A stretch of 64,000 bases of DNA, taken from the NCBI GenBank assembly GCA_013376985.1, contig JACABB010000017.1, positions 21,865 through 85,864 on the forward strand. Reading direction: 5' to 3'. This document shows, one piece after another, positions 1 through 8,330 of the stretch (position 1 is the first letter of the stretch; each line of letters begins with the position of its first letter). The translations under genes and the position numbers were made by a program. The stretch is from Bacteroidales bacterium (lineage in GTDB: Bacteria; Bacteroidota; Bacteroidia; Bacteroidales; Tenuifilaceae). Below the pieces are notes generated by a model. It did no database searches. It had not been told where the DNA came from and saw only the letters and a list, made by a program, of their open reading frames with translations.

Positions 1-120
1 ATTTTATTTAACTCCCAATGTTTATTACTGAAAAATATCAAGTTTATCAATAGTCATTATCAACTCCCCTAAACCTCAATCAACCCTTCCAATATTTCTT
101 TCAATTCCAAATTTTCATTG

Positions 121-128
121 TAAGTTTG
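121..128 (+). promoter_or_regulatory. candidate -7 box upstream of mtaB
   Basis: TAAGTTTG matches the Bacteroidota -7 consensus TAnnTTTG and lies 19 bases before the mtaB ATG. I see no TTG -33 element at the usual 19-21 base spacing, so support is only partial. Confidence 0.35.
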
Positions 129-147
129 CATAATTTTAAATTCAAGA

Positions 148-1449
148 ATGGAATCCGCTAAAAGGAGAGTTGCATTTTACACCCTTGGCTGCAAGCTAAA
201 TTTTTCCGAAACCTCTACCATTGCCCGTCAATTCGAATCAATGGGATTTGAGCGTGTTTCGCCCGATACCTCAGCAGATATCTATGTAATTAATACTTGC
301 TCTGTAACCGAGCAGGCCGATAAAAAGTGCCGTCAGGCAATTCGAAAGTTTATCACAAAATCGCCCAATGCATTTATCGCCGTCGTGGGTTGCTATGCTC
401 AGCTCAAACCCGATGAAATCGCAAAGCTCGATGGGGTAGATTTAGTACTGGGTTCATCCGAAAAGTTTAATGTACCTCTCTATGTTGAATCCAATACAAA
501 AAAAGCCTCCGCAAAGGTTTATAATTGCGATATCGAGGTGCTACACGATTTCTTTCCAGCCTACTCCTCAAACGACCGTACCCGCTCATTCCTTAAGGTG
601 CAGGATGGGTGCGATTACCATTGCAGCTACTGCACAATTCCCTTGGCACGCGGGGAAAGTAGGAACATGCCAATTGCTAAAATTGTTGAGCAGGCAAAGG
701 AGATTGCCTCAAAGGGAATTAAGGAGATAATCCTAACAGGCGTAAATACTGGCGATTTCGGAAAATCAACGGGTGAATCGTTCTATAACCTAATTGGCGA
801 ACTCGAAAGGGTTGATGGGATTGAAAGGTACAGAATATCGTCCATTGAACCGAACCTGATAACCGATGAGATTATTGAATTTGTTTCCAAATCGAAAAAG
901 TTCCTCCCCCACTTCCATATCCCATTACAATCGGGTTCAAATCAAATCCTAGGTTTAATGCGCCGCCGCTATAAGCGTGAACTCTTTGCCGAACGATTAA
1001 CAAAAATCAGATCGTTAATCCCTAACGTTTTTATTGGGGTTGATGTGATTGTTGGCTTTCCAGGCGAAACTGACGATTGTTTTAATGATTCGTACACTTT
1101 CATCGAATCGCAAAACCCATCGTTCCTGCATATCTTCCCCTACTCTGAACGTCCCAATACACCTGCTATTGACTATGGAGGAAAGGTAAAATCAACAGAT
1201 ATTAAAAATCGATTGGGATTGCTGAATGAGCTATCGGAAAAGCTTCACCGCCAGTTCTATTTAGAGAATGTTGGGAAAACACAGGCAGTACTATTCGAAT
1301 CAACCCGTAAAGGGGGCATGATGTTTGGGTTTACACAAAACTACATTAAAGTAGAAGTACCATTTGACAAACTGTTAGTTGGTAAAATTATTAATGTTAA
1401 GATGGTTGGAATCAACCCTGATGGGAATATGGAGGTGGAAATAATATAA
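148..1449 (+). CDS. mtaB: tRNA t6A37 methylthiotransferase MtaB
   Basis: Radical SAM methylthiotransferase that converts t6A37 to ms2t6A37 in tRNAs reading ANN codons; cytoplasmic. The 433-residue product has the family order. An N-terminal UPF0004 domain carries three cluster-binding cysteines (C15 in TLGCKLN, C51 in NTCSVTEQADKKC, C82 in VVGCYAQ). The radical SAM CxxxCxxC follows at C155/C159/C162 (GCDYHCSYC), then a C-terminal TRAM-like stretch. TLGCKLN together with the ADKKCRQ spacing separates MtaB from MiaB and RimO. ATG start, with a -7 box just upstream. It stands alone, 150 bases before the next gene. Confidence 0.95.
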   Translation: MESAKRRVAFYTLGCKLNFSETSTIARQFESMGFERVSPDTSADIYVINTCSVTEQADKKCRQAIRKFITKSPNAFIAVVGCYAQLKPDEIAKLDGVDLVLGSSEKFNVPLYVESNTKKASAKVYNCDIEVLHDFFPAYSSNDRTRSFLKVQDGCDYHCSYCTIPLARGESRNMPIAKIVEQAKEIASKGIKEIILTGVNTGDFGKSTGESFYNLIGELERVDGIERYRISSIEPNLITDEIIEFVSKSKKFLPHFHIPLQSGSNQILGLMRRRYKRELFAERLTKIRSLIPNVFIGVDVIVGFPGETDDCFNDSYTFIESQNPSFLHIFPYSERPNTPAIDYGGKVKSTDIKNRLGLLNELSEKLHRQFYLENVGKTQAVLFESTRKGGMMFGFTQNYIKVEVPFDKLLVGKIINVKMVGINPDGNMEVEII

Positions 1450-1599
1450 CACGTTGCAAGTTACTTGATGCTGGTTGTAAAACATTGACTATGTAAGTTA
1501 TAAAAACATTGCAAATAAGTAAAATAATTACACCTAATATAGATTTACATACCATATACAGTTAACCAGCAATTAGCAACTAGAACTAAAAACATCAAA

Positions 1600-2394
1600 A
1601 TGAACCTAGAAAAGATTTGCGAACAGGTTGTAGCAATCTCAGAAAGCACAGGGCTTTTCATCAAGAATGAGCTAAAAACTTTTTCGCAGAAAAGCATTGA
1701 AACCAAAGGGACTCACGACTTTGTATCATACGTTGATAAAACAGCCGAAAATCAAATAGTATCAAGCCTATCGAAAATACTTCCCAATTCAGGCTTTATT
1801 GCCGAAGAGGGAACAGGAAAGCCCTCTGCCAATGGCCTAAACTGGGTTATAGACCCGCTCGATGGCACCACCAACTATATTCATGGATTATCACCTTTTG
1901 CTATAAGCATAGCCCTTATGCAGGGAGATGAGGTGATACTTGGAGTAGTACATGAAATCAGCCTAAAAGAATCTTTCTGGGCATACCAAGGAAGCAAAGC
2001 CTACCTAAATGGCAATCCTATTCATGTTTCGGATGTTAATACTATAAGCGGTTCGCTAATTTCAACAGGATTTCCGTACTACGACTACAGCAGAATTGCC
2101 CCATTTTTCAAAACAATGGAATACCTCATGCGTAATTCGCACGGCATCCGCCGTCTTGGCTCAGCTGCTACCGATCTTGCCTACGTTGCATGTGGACGGT
2201 TTGAAGCTTTTTACGAATACAGCCTCCAACCCTGGGACGTTGCAGCGGGTGCATTAATAGTTCAGCAAGCTGGTGGAAAAGTGAGTGATTTTTCTGGCAA
2301 AAAAAATTATATTTTTGGGAAAGAAATTATTGCAACAAATTCTTGTGTTTACAATGAATTTCAAGGAGTTGTTGGAGGTTATATGACAAAGTAA
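1600..2394 (+). CDS. inositol monophosphatase family protein
   Basis: Mg2+-dependent sugar/inositol phosphatase of the SuhB/IMPase superfamily, 264 residues, the usual length. Visible metal-site motifs are E69-E70 (AEEGTG), D85-P-L-D88-G-T and W209-D210 (PWDVAAG), followed by the QQAGG segment of the second family signature. The substrate cannot be read from sequence; myo-inositol-1-phosphate is the family default, but fructose-1,6-bisphosphate or PAP are possible. Only 8 bases separate it from the acyltransferase downstream, and the glycosyltransferase follows almost at once, so the three are probably one transcript with an envelope-related role. Confidence 0.9.
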   Translation: MNLEKICEQVVAISESTGLFIKNELKTFSQKSIETKGTHDFVSYVDKTAENQIVSSLSKILPNSGFIAEEGTGKPSANGLNWVIDPLDGTTNYIHGLSPFAISIALMQGDEVILGVVHEISLKESFWAYQGSKAYLNGNPIHVSDVNTISGSLISTGFPYYDYSRIAPFFKTMEYLMRNSHGIRRLGSAATDLAYVACGRFEAFYEYSLQPWDVAAGALIVQQAGGKVSDFSGKKNYIFGKEIIATNSCVYNEFQGVVGGYMTK

Positions 2395-2402
2395 TTCGAA
2401 AA

Positions 2403-3296
2403 ATGGGAAAAATACTATTTTACCTCTTCTTTATAGTTACCCGATTAATGGCTCAATTGCCATTAAAGGGAATGTTTGTTATCTCTGACATTGCTCGTCT
2501 GTTCATATACCGTATATTTAGATATCGACTTAAAACGGTTAGAGAAAACCTAAAAAACTCCTTTCCTGATAAATCACAAAAGGAACTTAAAAGAATAGAG
2601 AAAGCCTTCTACAAACACCTTTGCGACATGTTTGTTGAAACCATATATCTCCTACATGCAAAAGAAAAGGCTATAATCAAAATGTGTAAATTCAATAACC
2701 TTGAGATTTTTTATGATTTTTACGATAAGGGCAAAAATGTTATAGCAGTCACTGGACACTATTCAAATTGGGAATTATTCTGCTTATTCGCTCACTATAA
2801 TAAACATCTCACAATAGGCATTTATAAACCTATAAGAAACAAATATTTCGAGAAATTTTTAAATAACGCCCGCGAGAGGTTTGGTGCAGCATCTGTTCCA
2901 ATGCAAGATACCCTTCGTGCTGCAATTAAATATACAAACGAAAAGCGATTATTTTTTCTGGGATTGGTTAGCGACCAAACCCCTAGCGATATCCACTATT
3001 GGACAACTTTCCTAAATCAGGATACTCCTGTATTCCTTGGAGTAGAAAAAATTGCCCGTAAGCTAAATCAACCTGTTATATTCTGTAATATGCGAAAGGT
3101 TGCAAGAGGAAAATACGAGGTTGAACTTGTAACCCTTTGCGAGGAACCTCAGAAAACCAAACCTTACGAGATAACCGAAATGCATGTTCATGCACTAGAA
3201 AGGTTGATTAATGAAGCACCCGAGTACTGGCTTTGGTCACATCGCAGGTGGAAACACAAAAAACCTGCGGATTATAAACATGAACAAACAGCTTAA
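2403..3296 (+). CDS. lysophospholipid/lipid A acyltransferase family protein (LpxL/HtrB-like)
   Basis: Membrane-associated acyltransferase of the LpxL/HtrB superfamily, which adds secondary acyl chains to lipid A or related lipids. The 297-residue product starts with a hydrophobic anchor (about residues 1-35). It carries the HxxxxE catalytic motif as H119-Y-S-N-W-E124. The C-terminal region (WLWSHRRWKHK) is typical of LpxL homologues, where W-x-H-R-R-W-K is common. It sits between an IMPase gene and a GT2 gene with spacings of 8 and 3 bases, which fits a role in lipopolysaccharide or glycolipid assembly. The acyl donor and acceptor are not determined. Confidence 0.9.
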   Translation: MGKILFYLFFIVTRLMAQLPLKGMFVISDIARLFIYRIFRYRLKTVRENLKNSFPDKSQKELKRIEKAFYKHLCDMFVETIYLLHAKEKAIIKMCKFNNLEIFYDFYDKGKNVIAVTGHYSNWELFCLFAHYNKHLTIGIYKPIRNKYFEKFLNNARERFGAASVPMQDTLRAAIKYTNEKRLFFLGLVSDQTPSDIHYWTTFLNQDTPVFLGVEKIARKLNQPVIFCNMRKVARGKYEVELVTLCEEPQKTKPYEITEMHVHALERLINEAPEYWLWSHRRWKHKKPADYKHEQTA

Positions 3297-3299
3297 CGG

Positions 3300-4334
3300 A
3301 TGCAAAAAGTTGCCGTAGTAATTCTAAACTGGAATGGTGAGAAATTCTTAAAGAAATTTTTACCCAGAGTTGTTAGTAATACAATCACCCCTAATGTTGA
3401 TGTTATAGTTGCCGATAATGGTTCTACGGATGAATCGGTATTATATATTGAAAGCAACCACCCTAACGTTAAAGTCATTAGACTAGATAAAAATTACGGG
3501 TTTGCATCGGGCTATAACTTAGCCCTTAAGCAGGTTGAAGCCGAGTATTACGTTCTTCTCAACTCAGATGTTGATGTACCCCAGGGATGGTTGAATCCAC
3601 TGATTCAATTTATGGATAAAAACCCACTGACAGCAGCATGTATGCCAAAGATTCTCGATTACAACAATCCTTCACACTTTGAATACGCTGGTGCTGCGGG
3701 CGGTTTCATCGATTATCTTGGATACCCTTTCTGCCGTGGACGAATACTATCGCACATTGAGGAGGACAATGGGCAATATAATGAACCTCTAGAAGTTTTT
3801 TGGGCAAGTGGTGCATGCCTGTTCTTTCGCTCAAAAGCTTACTGGGAAGCCAATGGGCTTGATGATGATTTCTTTGCACACATGGAGGAAATTGATCTTT
3901 GCTGGAGATTAATAAACATGGGCTACTCAAATTATTGCATACCCGATTCAAAGGTTTATCATGTTGGTGGGGGTACATTACCAAATAATAACCCAAGGAA
4001 ACTTTACTACAATTATAGGAACAGTCTATTTATGCTATATAAAAACCTGCCAAAGAGCAAACTATTTACAACTATTTTCTCCAGATTAATTTTAGATGGG
4101 CTTTCAGCAATTGTCTACCTTTTAAGTGGCAAGTTTAGCTTTTTTAAAGCAGTCTTTTTAGCACACTGTAATTATTGGAAAAACATTGGAATCCTTAGAA
4201 AGAAAAGGAAGATTTTAAACTTGAATAGAGTTAACAACAGCAGTAAAATCTTACACAAATCTGTATTATCAAACTTTTTCTTACTCAAAAGGAAAACCTT
4301 TAACTCTTACCCCTCGTTATACTCTAAACTGTAG
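3300..4334 (+). CDS. glycosyltransferase family 2 protein
   Basis: GT-A-fold glycosyltransferase of 344 residues, probably acting at the inner membrane on cell-surface polysaccharide or lipid-linked glycans. Motifs: N-terminal VVILNWNG (6-13), nucleotide-sugar site VIVADNGSTDES (35-46), the metal-binding D90-V-D92 and the EEID acceptor-site motif at 196-199. It resembles rhamnosyltransferase-like GT2 enzymes (WbbL type). The C-terminal 100 residues are basic and hydrophobic, suggesting membrane association. The ATG lies 3 bases after the acyltransferase stop, so it is translationally linked. The sugar specificity cannot be inferred. Confidence 0.9.
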   Translation: MQKVAVVILNWNGEKFLKKFLPRVVSNTITPNVDVIVADNGSTDESVLYIESNHPNVKVIRLDKNYGFASGYNLALKQVEAEYYVLLNSDVDVPQGWLNPLIQFMDKNPLTAACMPKILDYNNPSHFEYAGAAGGFIDYLGYPFCRGRILSHIEEDNGQYNEPLEVFWASGACLFFRSKAYWEANGLDDDFFAHMEEIDLCWRLINMGYSNYCIPDSKVYHVGGGTLPNNNPRKLYYNYRNSLFMLYKNLPKSKLFTTIFSRLILDGLSAIVYLLSGKFSFFKAVFLAHCNYWKNIGILRKKRKILNLNRVNNSSKILHKSVLSNFFLLKRKTFNSYPSLYSKL

Positions 4335-4438
4335 TATCTCAATTGAACTCTATTCAAAAATGGTTTATTTGCAAATTAAATTCTTACCTTTACCCCTTGT
4401 TTTGTGTGGATTCGAGTCGCTAATTTTATTTCTTTAAA

Positions 4439-6127
4439 ATGATAATTCCTAATAAATTAACATTAAGGGATTTAATTGTACGTTCTCAGAAAGATTTTCC
4501 CCTCAGACCTGCATTATCCTTTGTTGGCGAAACACCTTTAACATATAGTGATTTAGCAAATATTGTTCGTAATATCTCTGGAATGCTACTAGCATTGGGG
4601 ATTGAAAAAGGTGATCGAATAGCTATCCTAGGTGAAAATAGTCCCAACTGGGGTGCTTCCTACTTTGCAATTACATCAATTGGCGCAATTGCAGTTCCTA
4701 TTCTAACAGATTTTTCCGAAATTGAGATTGAAAATATTCTAGAGCACAGCGAATCAAAAGCAATCTTTGTATCTTCCAAGTTCTATTCAAAAATAAATGC
4801 AGATAGACTAAAGAAAATTAGTTCCGTTATACTACTTAACACTATTGAGATTATTGACGAAATAGCACCTACCGAAAACTTTGTAAGCTATAAAAGACCT
4901 TCGTCAGTACTTAATCCAACTTTAAATAGTATAGAATTTCCTATCCCCGAAGAGGATGATTTAGCAGTCATACTATACACATCGGGTACAACAGGTCGTT
5001 CAAAAGGGGTTATGTTATCACATAAAAATCTGGTTTCTAATATTATTTCAACACTCGGTATTCAAAACATAATGCACGAGGATAGACTTCTTTCAGTTCT
5101 GCCCCTATCACATACTTATGAGTGTACAATTGGATTTTTGCTACCATTATATTGCGGAGCAACTGTATACTATCTAAGCAAACCTCCTACGGCAGCAGTT
5201 CTTATACCTGCAATGCAGGCTATTAAGCCCACAATGATACTTACAGTACCATTAATTATTGAAAAAATTTACCGAAGTAAAATATACCCAGAACTAACAT
5301 CGTCCCCTTTAAAGAGATATTTATTCAGACTAACACCCACTCGAAAACTAATGCATAGAATTGCCGCCAAAAAACTATATAAAACTTTTGGGGGAAAACT
5401 TCATTTCTTTGGAATAGGGGGTGCAAAGTTGGCCTATGAAGTTGAACAGTTTCTTAATGAAGGACGATTCCCTTACTCCATTGGTTATGGAATGACAGAA
5501 GCATCCCCATTGATAAGCGGCTGTACTCCTAAAATTACTAGATTTCGTCAAGCAGGTTACTGCTTACCCGGTCAAGAGTTAAGAATTGATAATCCTAATG
5601 CTGAAAATGGTGAGGGCGAAATTCATGTTCGTGGAGCAAATGTAATGGTAGGTTACTATAAGGAAGAAGTTTTAACAAATGAAATGTTTACCGATGATGG
5701 TTGGTTAAAGACAGGAGATCTTGGAGTCATGAATCCAAAAGGGTATGTTGAACTTAAAGGACGTTTGAAAAACATGATACTTGGCCCAAGCGGCGAGAAC
5801 ATCTACCCGGAAGAAATTGAGGATGTAATCAACAATCATGATTTGGTTTCCGAATCATTGGTTTATGAACTAAAAGGGAAACTTATTGCAAGAGTGCATC
5901 TTAATTATGAAGCCTTAGAGGGCAGGTATAGCCATCTTCGCGATGCTGCAATTACTTTACAACATGAAATAGATTTACTAATTGATGAAATGCTGGAAGA
6001 GATTAGAATCTATGTCAATTCTAGGGTTTCTAATTTCTCAAAGGTCAACCTTGTAGTTGTTCAGGTTGAACCATTTGAGAAAACCCCAACCCAAAAAATT
6101 AAGCGTTATCTTTACACTAAGAACTAG
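4439..6127 (+). CDS. AMP-binding acyl-CoA synthetase (long-chain fatty acid-CoA ligase type)
   Basis: ANL-superfamily adenylating enzyme that activates a fatty acid to acyl-AMP and then acyl-CoA. The 562-residue product has the phosphate-binding loop YTSGTTGRSKG at 180-190, the YGMTEASP adenine-site motif, and the hinge region TGDLGVMNPKGYVELKGR. It is the first of two acyl-CoA ligases in the window; the other, leftward, has the same P-loop at the same residue numbers. It could instead be an acyl-ACP synthetase. It is preceded by about 100 AT-rich bases and faces the pyrophosphatase gene. PPi released by its adenylation step is the substrate of that neighbour. Confidence 0.9.
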   Translation: MIIPNKLTLRDLIVRSQKDFPLRPALSFVGETPLTYSDLANIVRNISGMLLALGIEKGDRIAILGENSPNWGASYFAITSIGAIAVPILTDFSEIEIENILEHSESKAIFVSSKFYSKINADRLKKISSVILLNTIEIIDEIAPTENFVSYKRPSSVLNPTLNSIEFPIPEEDDLAVILYTSGTTGRSKGVMLSHKNLVSNIISTLGIQNIMHEDRLLSVLPLSHTYECTIGFLLPLYCGATVYYLSKPPTAAVLIPAMQAIKPTMILTVPLIIEKIYRSKIYPELTSSPLKRYLFRLTPTRKLMHRIAAKKLYKTFGGKLHFFGIGGAKLAYEVEQFLNEGRFPYSIGYGMTEASPLISGCTPKITRFRQAGYCLPGQELRIDNPNAENGEGEIHVRGANVMVGYYKEEVLTNEMFTDDGWLKTGDLGVMNPKGYVELKGRLKNMILGPSGENIYPEEIEDVINNHDLVSESLVYELKGKLIARVHLNYEALEGRYSHLRDAAITLQHEIDLLIDEMLEEIRIYVNSRVSNFSKVNLVVVQVEPFEKTPTQKIKRYLYTKN

Positions 6128-6176
6128 TATAGAAGATTCGAATAGATTAAAGAATCAAAAATCCAAGAAATTCAAC

Positions 6177-6857
6177 TTAGATTTTAAGCATCGATTCTAA
6201 GTTATAAAAACGATCAGTATAATCTTCCATAGAACGACGGATAAGATCGTGAGCCTCTTCAATCCCATAAATATGAGTAATCTCACATCTACGCTTTTCC
6301 CCTGGAAGGTCTTTGTATGTAAGAAAGTAATGCTTTAGCCTATCAATAACTAGCGGAGGACAGTCCTTAATATCTTTATAATCTCCGTATACTGCATCCT
6401 TATTAAGAACTGCGATTAATTTATCATCGGCTTCATTATTATCAATCATCCTAAAGCCACCTATAGGTCTTGCTTTCACAATAATATCACCATGGGTAAT
6501 ATCTTTTTCTGTAAGTATGCAAATATCTATAGGATCATTATCCCCCTTAATGCTATTATTACCCGTTTTCTCGCGAGCTACAGCTGCAACCTTATCACCC
6601 GAATAGGTTTGGGGAAGAAATCCGTAAAGAGCGGGAACAACATTTGAGTATTTCTGTGGCCTATCCAATCTCAAATAACCCGAAACTTTATCAACCTCAT
6701 ATTTAACGGTATCTGTAGGAACAACCTCAATGAAACAAGTAACAACCTCCGGGGCTTCTTCACCTATATCTATACCATGCCATGGATGAGACTTATAGCG
6801 TAACCCCATAAGTTTACCTACAATAGGATCCATAATCATGTTGTTCATCTTTGCCAT
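6177..6857 (-). CDS. ppa: inorganic pyrophosphatase (family I)
   Basis: Soluble family I pyrophosphatase, which hydrolyses PPi to drive biosynthetic reactions forward. The 226-residue product contains the signature D106-N-D108-P-I-D111 that binds the catalytic Mg2+ ions, and a second acidic cluster at NNEADDK (140-146). It is longer than the E. coli enzyme (about 175), mainly through N- and C-terminal extensions of the type seen in Bacteroidota homologues. ATG start with TACCTTTG (a -7 box on the minus strand) 60 bases upstream. It is convergent with the acyl-CoA ligase gene. Confidence 0.93.
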   Translation of the reverse strand: MAKMNNMIMDPIVGKLMGLRYKSHPWHGIDIGEEAPEVVTCFIEVVPTDTVKYEVDKVSGYLRLDRPQKYSNVVPALYGFLPQTYSGDKVAAVAREKTGNNSIKGDNDPIDICILTEKDITHGDIIVKARPIGGFRMIDNNEADDKLIAVLNKDAVYGDYKDIKDCPPLVIDRLKHYFLTYKDLPGEKRRCEITHIYGIEEAHDLIRRSMEDYTDRFYNLESMLKI

Positions 6858-6916
6858 CTTAATTTGATTTAATTATTTATTGAGAGTTTATCTATAAAAG
6901 TTAGGCATACAGTTTA

Positions 6917-6924
6917 CAAAGGTA
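6917..6924 (-). promoter_or_regulatory. candidate -7 box upstream of the pyrophosphatase gene
   Basis: Read on the minus strand the sequence is TACCTTTG, a match to TAnnTTTG, in the 116-base gap between murF and the pyrophosphatase gene. No clear -33 TTG at the expected spacing. Confidence 0.3.
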
Positions 6925-6973
6925 ACCCCATTATTAAATAATTGTTCATATTAAAAGGGGTTAAACCACGGCA

Positions 6974-8269
6974 TTATAATCGCTCCATTACTTTTTCAAG
7001 TTTTACACCTCTTGAACCTTTAAGTAACACTAATGAATTTTGAATAGGATGATCTTTTAGGTATTGTAAGCACGAATCGGAATCTGGAAAGTATAAATAA
7101 TCCTCAGCCTCATTTTTAAACCCTCTACCTACAAATATGGTTAAATAAAAACCACATGATTTAACTAATTTAGCAATCCGCTTATGCTCTTCCGCAGAAT
7201 AATCCCCCAACTCAAGCATCTCTCCAATTATCACCACTTTTTGATTGCCATCATAAGCGGAAAAATTTCTAATTGAAACTTCCATGCTAGATGGATTTGC
7301 ATTATATGCATCAAGGATTACAGTATTAAAATTAGTTTTCACTAATTGGGATCTACTATTCGATGGGGTATAACCTTCAATAGCCTCTTTTATCATTTCC
7401 AATGAAATACCCATATACTGCCCAACTGTAATTGCCGCAAGTACATTTTCATAATTGTAATTACCAACTAAAGATGTTTGAATCCTTAAAGGTTTATTTC
7501 CTGCCAATTTAACCTTTAAGCAAAGATATGGGCTAGGAATAGATGTATCAATAGAAATTTCATCTAATTCTTTAATGTAAGGTATTGAATGACTCCTTAA
7601 ATTACAATGGTTTATTATATCATTCAAATACTCATTATTGGGATTATAAAAAGCATATCCCTTATTAGCAGCAAGGTACTGGTATAATTCTCCCTTTGTC
7701 TGCTTAACACCCTCAAAAGAACCAAAACCTTCCAAATGCGCCCTACCTATATTAGTAATAATACCATAATCAGGCATTGCAATAGATGAAAGTTGCTTAA
7801 TCTCGCCAGGATGGTTTGCTCCCATCTCAACAACTGCAATATCAATCTCATTAGTTAAGGAAAGTAATGTTAATGGAACTCCGATATGATTATTTAAATT
7901 ACCCTTAGTAGCACAAACATTATACTTTTTAGACAAAACACTGCTAACCAATTCTTTGGTTGTGGTTTTCCCATTACTACCAGTAATGGCTAAAATTTTT
8001 ATCCCAAGTGATTTTCGATGCAACGTTGAAAGGTTTTGAAGGGTTTCAAGTACATTCTCAACATAAATACATCTATCATCAATAATTTTGGGGTTGTCAA
8101 CAATTGCTGCAACGCAACCTTGATTTACAGCCTCAATTGCAAATCTATTCCCATCAAAATTATCCCCTTTGAGTGCAAAAAACATAGATCCTTTCTGTAT
8201 ATGCCGACTATCGGTAGTAACTAAAGGATTCTCAAGGAAAATTCGGTATATTTTATCTAATGTAGTCAT
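6974..8269 (-). CDS. murF: UDP-N-acetylmuramoyl-tripeptide--D-alanyl-D-alanine ligase MurF
   Basis: Cytoplasmic ATP-dependent Mur ligase that adds D-Ala-D-Ala to the UDP-MurNAc tripeptide, the last cytoplasmic step of the peptidoglycan precursor. The 431-residue product has the N-terminal Mur domain (DSRHIQKGSMFFALKG, 20-35), the P-loop TGSNGKTTTKE (96-106), the central VVEMGANHPGEI motif with its Mg2+/ATP residues, and a C-terminal domain with DAYNANPSSM. It lies downstream of gldJ, separated by a terminator hairpin, an order I recall from other T9SS-bearing Bacteroidota. ATG start. Confidence 0.95.
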   Translation of the reverse strand: MTTLDKIYRIFLENPLVTTDSRHIQKGSMFFALKGDNFDGNRFAIEAVNQGCVAAIVDNPKIIDDRCIYVENVLETLQNLSTLHRKSLGIKILAITGSNGKTTTKELVSSVLSKKYNVCATKGNLNNHIGVPLTLLSLTNEIDIAVVEMGANHPGEIKQLSSIAMPDYGIITNIGRAHLEGFGSFEGVKQTKGELYQYLAANKGYAFYNPNNEYLNDIINHCNLRSHSIPYIKELDEISIDTSIPSPYLCLKVKLAGNKPLRIQTSLVGNYNYENVLAAITVGQYMGISLEMIKEAIEGYTPSNSRSQLVKTNFNTVILDAYNANPSSMEVSIRNFSAYDGNQKVVIIGEMLELGDYSAEEHKRIAKLVKSCGFYLTIFVGRGFKNEAEDYLYFPDSDSCLQYLKDHPIQNSLVLLKGSRGVKLEKVMERL

Positions 8270-8282
8270 TGGTTTAAATAAA

Positions 8283-8307
8283 GAAACCTCACTTTTAATG
8301 AGGTTTC
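8283..8307 (-). terminator. terminator hairpin after gldJ
   Basis: Perfect 9-bp stem GAAACCTCA (8283-8291) / TGAGGTTTC (8299-8307) with a 7-base loop, between gldJ and murF. On the minus strand it is followed by a T-rich tract, so it would end gldJ transcription. Confidence 0.7.
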
Positions 8308-8330
8308 CTTTATACTATAGTTATAAAAAA

